From Lineolata rhizophorae (Eukaryota; Ascomycota; Dothideomycetes; Lineolatales; Lineolataceae), in NCBI GenBank assembly GCA_010093515.1, contig MU001678.1, positions 968,806-1,032,805 of the forward strand: a DNA stretch of 64,000 nucleotides, given 5' to 3'. This document shows, piece by piece, positions 55,242-64,000 of this stretch (position 1 is the first letter of the stretch; every line of letters starts with the position of its first letter). The notes beneath the pieces are model-generated. The model had not been told where the DNA came from. It saw nothing but the letters and a program-made list of their open reading frames with translations, and made no database searches. A program made the translations under genes and the position numbers.

Positions 55242-57344
55242 GGCAGTAAATAGGAAGGTTCTTAGGCGATTCAGGAGGCATGTTGTCAGACTCTGGGAAT
55301 ACTAGGGACGGCAATGGGCGAGTTAAAAAAATACTGAGAGATATTACAGCGACTGGCCAAAGCACTCCCCGGCAGGAGAATCGATTGGGGACGAGTGCTT
55401 TAAATATTGAGAGTGGCATGGCTAGTAAGGCGTTCAGCCAGGGATAAATCACGGTTGATTGTAAGATATTATGCTCCGAGCCCTAATGCTAAGAAAGCAT
55501 GGGCAGAGTCGGGTATAATTGCCATGGTACCTCGGACGCCACAACCACACCAGATTGGTGTGCATCAACCTGGAAAGTCTTACATGGGTTCCATTAGTAT
55601 CTGAAGCGGCAATCGGTCGCCGAGACGGAAGCCAAAAAAGACGAGCAGCTAATGGCTGTTTAGTATTCGGTATAGGGCACTTGTTAAAGATGAGTTGTAG
55701 TTCTTGATTTGTTGGAGTTATCGTCTCTTGGGATTCCGGACCCCAATTCTACGGTGGAGTGCACTGTTAGTTTGGACGCCCTTGCAGGTACGATTGCGAC
55801 ATTAACGTTGCTTTGGGCCCTAAAAGCACACTTCTCGTTAAGGCCGGCGCGCTTTCGAACATATGCGGACTGTACTGACGTGAGACAAGACGTTTCGGCA
55901 CGATTCCACATAGCGAGATCTTTTAGAGTCCGGATTATTTCAATTTGGGAACTAGGTAGGTCCTGACCAAAAAAAAGAGTTCTCCTAGACTCTTCTATGC
56001 TGGCCAATAGACATGATAACTCTGGCAAATATTAGCGCTTAGTAGTTCTCAATCGCAAACTAGGTTAACGTTTACCTAGGTCGGCAAATCACCCTGCTAA
56101 AGACGCCAAGACATCCCTGAAATAGATCAACAAAATAGGGATACAACCACTGGCTTTTTTTTTTTTTTTTTTGCAAAAAATAAACGATTATACGTTTAAA
56201 ATTGCCGCACATGTGGAATTGTTGCTTCATAGAACCGAGCTTGGAACTAGGTATATCCAAACTAGTGCTGTATAAGTTGCCTAAAACTTCTGTGCATTTC
56301 AAGAACCATGGCTTAGCAACCGTCGGCTGCGACTTCGGCCGGCCTGATATTGGAACGGACAAAGGAATTTAGCGCAACTAAGAAGAGCAGGTCTGCAAAT
56401 GCGATGAATATGGAACGAACGTGGGGGTAGATGTTGGAGCCTGTTGATGAACTTAGAAGGTAGGTCCGCGAACCGGAGGTTATAGTCCGCGAGCTTACCG
56501 GTCATGGTCCTATTATATTTTTAGGTTAGTTGTTGGTTGACTGAGCATATAATAATTGGAGAGGTGTAATTGACTGATGGAGAGCAAAATTAGAGTGTAT
56601 GCTGACAAGGTCATTCTTGACACCCAGTACACGTACCAATTCAACGTAGTGTCGCTCGGCCATCTTTCTAGACGGCCAAGCCACCTCAGTCGCCGACCTA
56701 GACGCACAGCCTGGAAGTGTGTTCCCTACCGTGGAAGGGATGTCAAGTAGCGAAAGTGCGTCGAAGGAGAACCAATCTAATTAGAACAAAGCGGATTTTC
56801 GATGTGCTAGAATTCAACCTAATGGCACGAATAGCAGTCTAAATGGTATCGGTCCTGGCACCATATTGGCTTCGTGTAGGCATCAGGCTGGCCTTGATAT
56901 CATCATATTAGTAGTGAGAGAGCTCATGCTCCTTCCCGTTCGTGTCTTCAAATCGGAAATAAATCATGGTACGAGCCGCCGCAGGTCAACTTCCTGGTAA
57001 GCTGCCCTACGCTTATGGATTGATTGGGCCCACTACAGTTTTAAGCAGGTGACTCCGGCATCTGATCACAAGCTTCACGACAGCATGGCCAAACTACAAT
57101 AGCCGTTAGCGCTTATGTTGGGCCGGGAAAACTGGCTGGAAAAACTCACTTACGAAGGACACTAGCCAGAAGCTAGCTTGTCAAAGGACAAGCCAGCAAG
57201 GTGTTTCTTCATGTTTATTTTGTGCCCCCGCGAACCCAGTCCATTCACAATAGTGAGATAGCCATCACTGGGCCAATGTATGCCGCCTAGGCATTCAAGA
57301 TGCGCGATCTTCAACCTATCGCACCTATCGCAAGGAAAATATGA
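55242..57344. other. 2.1 kb decayed spacer
   Basis: Only short frames, a T18-like homopolymer run at about 56155-56172 and scattered CTAGGTAGG words. I see no start, splice or family motif in the frames. Together with the broken GNAT gene it forms a roughly 3.8 kb stretch without an intact gene. Confidence 0.45.
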
Positions 57345-57873
57345 TCATGAGATGTCATCCCTCACATCTCCCGGGCTCCGACTCCTAGCCCTGCCACTGC
57401 TGCGCGGCGGACCACGGCCTCCTCGTCCTTGGCCTCCTTTGGAGGGCGGCGGGCGTACGAATGCGAAGTCAACCGTGATCGTCTGGTCGAGAAGCTTTGC
57501 CCCGTTGGCGCTGTCGACAGCAGCTTTGGCATCGGAGAGGGTTGAGTATTCAATGAGGACGTAGCCCTGGTGACAAACATTTTCAGCCTCGCGTATACGA
57601 CCAGCACAGCAAAGCACGGCGCTGGGCCAAGCGGTGGTGATGAACCTTGACATAACCAGTGCGGCGGTCCAGGTTGAGGTGCATGTTCTTGATCTCGCCG
57701 TACTCGCCAAACATGTCGGTGATATCTTCCTCGGTCGCTTCCTCGTGCACGTTGGTCGCCATGACGATCCAGCCTTCGATGGAGCGCACTGCGACGGCGC
57801 CCGCAACAGTGCGCGCCTCGGTGACTTTGGACTCCGTCGCCGGCGCATCGACATCCATCTCGGCGTCGGCCAT
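57345..57873 (-). CDS. RBM8A: exon-junction-complex protein Y14/RBM8A
   Basis: Two exons, 57873-57646 and 57566-57345, give 149 residues. An acidic N-terminus ([19 protein letters not shown]) precedes [18 protein letters not shown], the start of the single [21 protein letters not shown] then [17 protein letters not shown] follow, with the intron exactly between Lys and Gly. The RRM ends FAFVRPP before an Arg/Gly/Ser tail. Y14 pairs with Mago in the exon-junction complex deposited upstream of spliced junctions, and many filamentous ascomycetes keep it. The intron donor reads GTTCAT, which is weak for this window, while the acceptor is a normal CAG. The start has the first Met before the conserved acidic leader. 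Its neighbour is KAP120, divergent. Confidence 0.9.
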
Positions 57874-58304
57874 GATGATTGGGTTCCTCGTGCAGACGCG
57901 AGGGGGAATGTGGGTGGACCAAGGATCCTGTTGTTGTCGGAAAGGATGCGAAAGGCGGTTCAAAACGATCGCCGACGCGACGCGAGATGGTAGGGCTGCA
58001 CTTTGCACGTGGCTCGCATTTGATTGGCTACATATGAATCTCGCCTTCTCTACCCACCTGGGTACATCACTGCCCCTCCAAACACCAAAAGGCGTCCAAT
58101 TTCCCACCTCACGGTCTGAATTTGCCATTCATTTACAGAGGCGTTTGGCGCCCCAATTCCACCCACGTTACTGTACTGCGGCCCACGCAGCGCTTCCGCT
58201 CACGTGGTCTGGACCCTACTAAATATTGGACATGACCAGCTCCTCCGACTAGATCTTCCCACCACACCTCTCCGTGCCTAGATATCCGCGCTACTCTGGC
58301 CACC
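57874..58304. promoter_or_regulatory. divergent promoter Y14 / KAP120
   Basis: 431 bp between start codons facing away from each other. No TATA box is evident. It contains no long open frame that would suggest an intervening gene. Confidence 0.5.
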
Positions 58305-61300
58305 ATGATGATAGAAGTAGCCGCCGAAGCCAATCCTCTCACAGAAGCCCTCCTCTACCATGTCCTGCGATCTGCATCTTCTAGCGACCCGCAGCAGATC
58401 CAGACCGGAACGAAGCAGTTGCAGAATTGGGAGACGACGCCCGGTTATTATCCCCTCTTGCAGGTAAGTAAGGCTAAATCTGGACGAACAGATAAACCGC
58501 ATGTTGACGATTTCTGCGAATAGTAGCTGACACGGAATTCTGTAGACCGTTTTTATGGATAAATCTCTTCCCTTGGAAGTACGCTATTTGGCTATTATCC
58601 AGCTCAAGAATGGAATCGACAAATACTGGAGAAAGACAGCTCCAAAGTAAGTATACGCCTCATTTCCCTAACCTGGGTATATCCCTCCTGTTAACAAGGC
58701 AATAGTGCTGCTAGGAAAGAAGACAAGGCCCAGATACGAGCACGACTCATAGACTGCGGCATCAACGAAGCGGACCAGAGGCTCGCACTCCAGAATGCCT
58801 TGGTCACAGCCAAAATAGTCCGATTCGAGTACCCAAATGACTGGCATGTTTCCGCCTTTCTAGAATCATACATATCGCCACGAGGCTGATACTAACCTAC
58901 ACCAAGGCCAGATGTAATGACGCAACTCATTAGCCGCCTTCGCGCCGCTGCCGAACCCACCGTTTACCACCTCCACCTCTCCCGCGCTCTCCTCATCCTT
59001 CTGCACATCATCAAAGAGCTCTCGACCGGCAAGCTGACGCGCACACGCGCCAGTCTCCTCTCGGCCTCTCCCGAGCTCTTCCGCGTCCTCGGCCGCATCT
59101 ACCTAGACAAAACCGCTCGCTGGCAATCCTTCTTCCAACCTCCCGATGGCTCCACGTCCTCGGCGCACGACGACGAAGGTGGCGCCCTCGACGCCCTAGA
59201 CCAGAGCCTGCTCGCCCTCAAGGTGCTCCGGCGCCTCCTCGTCGCCGGCTACGACTTCCCGAACCGCGACGCTGACGTGCGCGACTTTTGGGGCGTGCTG
59301 CGCGCGCAGCTGGGCACGCTGCTACCCGTGGCGACCGAGGACGCGGCCGCGTCGCCGCTGGCGACCGCCGCCCGCGACGCCATCGGCCGGCACTGCGTGC
59401 AGCTGGCCAAGCTCTACGTCGACATGGCGCGCGCGCACCCGGCCGCCTTCGTGCTGCTGCCGGACTACTTCGGCCTCGTGCACGCCTTCTGGGACGTAGT
59501 CACGCGGTTTGGCGAGGGGTTCGGGACTAAGACGGCCGAGATGGGGCGTATCGGGGACGATGGTGACGTGGACGAGGAGGAGGCTGGCATCGTTGAGAAG
59601 CTGGCGCATAGGGGCCTCTTGCTGATCAGAGCTTGTGTCAAGATGGTGTTCAACCCGACGTTGACGTTTAGGATGCGGTTCCAGGAGGAGAGGGAGGAGA
59701 AGGCCAAGTCGGTCGAGATGGTCAAGACGCAGCTGCTGGAGGAGAGTTTCGTTAAGGAGATGATGGAGGTCATTGTGATGCGGTACTTTGTCTTCACTCC
59801 GCGCGACTTGCGGCAGTGGCTCGAGGAGCCGGACGAGTGGGAGAAGCGCGAGGATTTGGATGGGGAAGGGTTTGACTTCGCTATCCGACCGTGCGCTGAA
59901 AAGCTGTTCCTGGACCTGGCCATCAACTTCAAGGACTTGATCATTCAGCCCCTTCTCAACGTCTTCTACTCCATTGCCTGTAGGTTCATGCGATTCATAT
60001 GTTTTATGGAAATCTACATTCGATGCTAATTTTCTACCAGCACTCGACAATGACAACATCCTCTTCAAAGACTCTGTCTACACGGCCGTCGGCCTAGCCG
60101 CGCCAGTCCTACACCCTCACCTCGATTTCGACGCCTTCATAAGTGCGACTCTGGTCCCCGAAGTCCAGAGGCAGCAACCAGGCTACAACATCTTACGCCG
60201 CCGAATCGCTATCCTCCTCGCCCAATGGATCTCAGTCAAGGTGTCGGACCAGAGCCGGCCTCTCGTCTACCAGATTTTCCGGCACCTGCTCGACAAGAGC
60301 GATGCGCTCAACGACCAGGTCGTGCGGGTGACGGCCGGGCGGCAGTTCAAGAACGTGGCGGACGACTGGGAGTTCAAGCCGGACCAGTTCATGCCGTATG
60401 CGTCGGACATCTTCACGCGCATCATGTCGCTCGTGGAGGAGGTGGAGCTGGCCGAGACTAAGATGGCGCTGCTCAACACCATCAGCATCATGGTGGAGCG
60501 CATGGAGCACCGTGTCACGCCCTACGCCGACGGCGTCGTGGCGCTACTGCCGCCGCTGTGGGCCCAGTCCGGGCCCGAGCACCTGATGAAGCAGGCCATA
60601 CTCACGTTGCTGACGCGCCTCATCACGGCCATGAAGGCCGACTCGCGCCGGCTGCACACCCTCATGCTGCCCATCATTCGCGGCGCCACCGAGCCCGGCT
60701 CCGACTCGGCGCTGTACCTGCTCGACGACGCGCTCGACCTGTGGGCCGCCATCGTGGCCCAGACGCCGGCGGGCTCGCCTACGCTGCCCGATCTGCTCGA
60801 CCTGACGCCGCACCTGCTGCACGCGCTGACGCTCGGCTCCGACGCCCTCCGCATGGCCCTCCAGATCGCCGAGTCGTACCTGCTGCTGGCGCCGCAGCCG
60901 CTGCTGGGCTCGCCGTTCCGGCCGCGGCTGCTCGAGGCGCTGGCGGCGCTGCTGGGCCAGGCGAACCTCAGCGTCGAGGCGACGGGCTACGTCACGAGCG
61001 TGCTCGAGGTGGCGGTGCGCGCGGCGGCCGGGCTCGGCGGCGAGGAGGCCCTGCGCGTGCTCGTGGCCGACATGGTGGCCACCGGCGTCGTGGGCCGGCT
61101 GGTGGCCGGCTTGCGCGACGCGTGGGAGGCGGGCCAGACGACGGGGCCCAATCGGCGCGAGTCGAGCGTCAGGGGCATGCGGGAGTCGGACTATTGGTGC
61201 GTGCTGGCGCGGCTCGGGGTCGCGAGCCCGCGGCTGCTGGTGGAGGCGGTGCGCGGGTGTGGCATGGTGGCCCCCGAGGTGGTTGAGGGCCAGCGGGCGT

Positions 61301-61861
61301 TGAAGTGGCTGCTCGACGAGTGGATCGGGCACTGCGATAACGTGGGCAGCCCGGCGCGTAGGAAGCTCATGGTGCTGGCGCTGACGCGGCTGCTCGAGAC
61401 GGGCGAGGCGTGGATTCTGATGGAGCTGCAGGCACTGATGACGCTGTGGACTGACGTGATTGTGGAGCTGACGGACGGGAACGAGGATAAGAGCGTTGAG
61501 TGAGTGTTTTATTTTACCCACACACGTACCCTACCTATTTCTCCGCCCTTGTCTACTTGTGTCCTATGTCCTCCATCTAACCGCCATCCGCGCCCGCAGC
61601 TCCCTCGTTTACCCGCGCCCCGAGATGCAGTCCGACCCAGACGCGCCCGAGGCGCCTGAGGACGCGCGCCGGCGCGACCTCCTCTACGCGGACGAGGTGC
61701 ACAGCGTGAACCTGATTACATTTGTATGGGAGCGCGTGCAGGCGGCGGTGGAGGCGGCGGGCGGGCAGGCGCGCTTCGAGGAGGAGTGGCTGGTCAACGT
61801 GGATAGGACAGTGGTGCGCGAGTTTGGGAACTTGTGGGATTCTGTGGGAGTGCAAAGGTAA
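58305..61861 (+). CDS. KAP120: importin-beta family karyopherin KAP120 / importin-11
   Basis: Six exons: 58305-58463, 58546-58646, 58706-58843, 58907-59979, 60041-61499 and 61600-61861, giving 1063 residues. The importin-beta N-terminal domain is split over the first exons: IQTGTKQLQNWETTPGYYPL, VRYLAIIQLKNGIDKYWRKT, then VRFEYPNDWPDVMTQLI. HEAT-type helices fill the remainder: ALLNTISIMVERMEHRV, SPFRPRLLEALAALLGQ, and the end WLVNVDRTVVREFGNLW. In yeast this receptor imports ribosome-biogenesis factors such as Rpf1 and passes the nuclear pore with RanGTP. Intron 3 starts with GC (TG|GCATGT) and ends AAG; it is the only way to join Asn-Asp-Trp to Pro-Asp-Val in frame. A residue-120-250 stretch has relaxed low-complexity acidic inserts. 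Confidence 0.88.
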
Positions 61862-62997
61862 CTCCCTTTGTCAATGGTTTGGTTATTCTCAGGGAGGAAG
61901 TAGGGAGGGGGCGAAAGGGAGGTGAAAAGGCATTCCGCGCTGGCTGGTGGGCGAGAAAGCTAGCTAGATTCCTTGATGGGCAGGTGCGTAGGTGCTAGAT
62001 AGGTCGGTAGCAATGCCGAGTGCCCGGAGTACAGGCTCCGGATGGAAGCACAGCAATGACGAAGTTGGACCACAGCTAACGAGATACCTGCCCCACACCG
62101 ACGGGGATCCTCCAGTCAATCCGACCCTTGACCGTCTCGTCTTGTCTCGTGTCTTCAACGTCGTAGCGATTGCACTAGGTCCTGCATTTCTCCTCTTCTG
62201 CCTGCGCCGAACCAACATTGGCAGGCGCAGGGAATCCTGTGCGCTGGACCTTCCATGTTCCTCGCAGGTTCCCGGGATGCTTATCTCGAAGCCGCATTCC
62301 GCATCGAGGCAAGCGGGGAGGGGCACGCCGTCGTGCCCCGCGCAGCCAGGGGTTCGTTCGTCGGCTGGGGCTTTTTGGCGTTCGCGAACACGAACAAACG
62401 GCTCGAAAGCGGCAGAAGTGGAAGCGCGGGCCCGCGGGTAAAGAAAAGCTTGTGCGCGCCCACCTTCCCGGTTCGGATCTAGCGCGGCGCAGAGCCCCGG
62501 TCCAAGCTCCGCAGCCCCACGCGGACGGGTCCGATTTCACGGCCGGACCTGGAGAGCGCGCGCGCGCGCGTTCGTTTGCATCATGGGACGGCGCGGGACC
62601 TTCCCACACGGGCGACGATAGGGACGCATGGATGGGGATCGCGGCAGGGCAGGGCAGCGCATTTTCCGAGGTTATATGGGCACCTTGGCAGGTCAGGTAC
62701 CCGGCAAAAAGAGGCGCAATGGATTCGTACGACAGGGAGGCGCAATCGTTGCGCGCCTCCCTCCATGCTCACCACACCCGGGTCCCCGGCCGGTAGTCCG
62801 GCGTTGACGACCACTTGCCTGCGTAGTACATATTATGGGCGTGCCGCCCCAGCTAACCGTGGTCGTCCTCTGGATGCGTACCGTGGGCGAGCACTGGTTT
62901 ACTCGAGCCGCTAACCAGAGAGCTCTGTTCGCGCGCAACGCGCTCGGTGTTGGCAGAGCTTCGGTTGAGCTCCGTCGAGCTCCGTCGAGCTTCAGCC
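61862..62997. other. GC-rich spacer before the S28 peptidase gene
   Basis: About 1.1 kb. Several long frames on both strands at 62175-62800 reflect high GC and carry no motif. An alternating CG run lies near 62555-62570. A repeated block GAGCTCCGTCGAGCT at 62967-62990 sits just before the peptidase start. Confidence 0.45.
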
Positions 62998-64000
62998 ATG
63001 ACATCCCAGCGACTCTGCGCCGTCATTGGTCTGCTCGCGCTGTGGCTGGCGCAGCTCGCGGTCGCGAGGACGGCCGTGACGCCCGTCAAGGAGTTGCGAC
63101 AACGGGTACGAGCTAGGGAAAAAAAGAACCCTTCCAAAACCTCCCCAACCTGAATCCGAACCCTAACCCTCGAATACTTCGCAGACCCTCCTCGAGAACG
63201 GCCTCCTCCAGCCCCGCGCCAGCCCCGCCGACGACGACGAGCCCGACCTCGAGTCCCTCTACCCAGCCCACAACCTCTCCGTCCCCATCGACCACTTCCA
63301 CAACTCGACGCTCTACGCTCCGCACTCCAACGGCACCTTCCCCTTGCGCTACTGGTACTCGGCCGCGCACTATGCGCCCGGCGGCCCCGTCATCGTGCTC
63401 TGCTCAGGCGAGACGTCGGGCGTCAACCGACTGCCCTTCCTGTACAAGGGCATCGTCTACCAGCTGGCCAAGGCGACGGGCGGACTCGGCGTCATCCTCG
63501 AGCACCGGTACTACGGGACCAGTTTCCCGGTCGACGACCTGACGACCGAGAGCTTGCGGTTCTTGACGACGGAGCAGGCGCTCGCCGACACGGACTATTT
63601 CGCGCGGAATGTGGTGTTCGAGGACGTGGACGCGGACCTAAGTCCGGAAAGCGCGCCGTGGATCATGTACGGGGGATCGTACGCGGGCGCCTTTGTGGTG
63701 AGTGCGAACTGCGCGAACTGCGCGGACATGTCCAAAATGAAAGAAGCCAATTGAAAAAAAAAGATGCTGACAATTTGAAACCGACGGGGCAAGGCCTTCC
63801 TCCGCGTCCTCTACCCCGGCACCTTCTGGGGGGCCATCTCCTCCTCCGGCGTCACCGAGGCCATATACGATTACTGGCAGTACTTCGAACCGATTCGGAT
63901 CCACGGCCCGCGCGCCTGCGTCGACACAACGCAGGCCTTCGTCCGCGTCATCGACGGCATCCTGCTGCGCTGCCCTTCGGACGCCGACCTCACCGCCCGG
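62998..64000 (+). CDS. serine peptidase of family S28 (prolyl carboxypeptidase-like), partial
   Basis: Three exons reach the end of the window: 62998-63105, 63185-63697 and 63794-64000 (open), 276 residues so far. The signal peptide reads LCAVIGLLALWLAQLAVA. NLSVPIDHFHNSTLYAPHS and LRYWYSAAHYAPGGPVIVLC follow, then GVILEHRYYGTSFPVDDL and LRFLTTEQALADTDYFAR. The nucleophile motif GGSYAGAFV has Ser201, and after the intron comes LRVLYPGTFWGAISSSGV. These are the canonical S28 blocks; the catalytic Asp and His should lie beyond 64000. The family cleaves after proline at the ends of peptides, usually outside the cell at acidic pH. Full-length fungal members have about 550 residues, so roughly half is missing. 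The second donor (GTGAGT) and the AAG acceptor keep the frame. Confidence 0.87.

Noticed and set aside
1-64000. CRISPR arrays, bacterial-type operons and ribosome binding sites
   Set aside because: The window is clearly fungal nuclear DNA with introns; no regularly spaced direct repeats of CRISPR type are present.

Overview
The window looks like a chromosome arm of a filamentous ascomycete (Pezizomycotina, probably a Sordariomycete; the class is inferred). Genes are split by short introns of about 45-100 bp with GTRNGT donors and CTAAC-like branch sites. The conserved genes are typical of moulds: an AreA/NIT2 GATA factor, a meiotic Rec8 cohesin, the DASH subunit Hsk3, a fungal BLOC-1 subunit, a tyrosinase, a CE2-type esterase and an S28 peptidase. 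Gene-dense GC-rich blocks alternate with AT-richer blocks that hold decayed genes.

Layout. 1-8 kb is an accessory stretch: small single-pass membrane proteins (one broken), a broken F-box gene, an intact four-exon DJ-1/PfpI gene, and AT-rich DNA with decamer repeats. 8.1-9.3 kb is a head-to-head pair: a 102-residue membrane/coiled-coil protein and HSK3. 9.3-20.8 kb is an 11.5 kb GC-rich stretch with no convincing gene. It is full of simple repeats, G-quadruplex-prone tracts and four copies of the nonamer TACGGAGTA, and it ends at the areA/nit2 gene (20.8-24.4 kb), so it is most simply the regulatory region and leader of that gene.

26-32 kb carries two more single-pass membrane proteins and a six-exon RRM-type RNA-binding protein, all on the minus strand. 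After an AT-rich gap comes a housekeeping block at 33.3-39.7 kb: ARPC4 and UBP6 divergently transcribed, then REC8. 39.7-43.1 kb has relics and palindromes. CNL1 (BLOC-1) lies at 43.1-43.9 kb. 46.5-53.5 kb carries a secreted CE2-like esterase with a predicted 7-nt exon, a ferroportin-type transporter and a secreted tyrosinase. 53.5-57.3 kb is decayed and includes a broken GNAT acetyltransferase gene. 57.3-61.9 kb is another head-to-head pair, Y14/RBM8A and the importin-beta KAP120, the latter with a GC-AG intron. The window ends inside an S28 serine peptidase gene.

There is no operon logic. Coordination most plausibly runs through three divergent promoters of about 380-440 bp (8.5, 34.1 and 57.9 kb). 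I found no tRNA, rRNA, CRISPR array or intact transposon. Exon coordinates were worked out by hand from reading-frame continuity, splice signals and remembered family motifs, so they are models and are not confirmed by transcript data.
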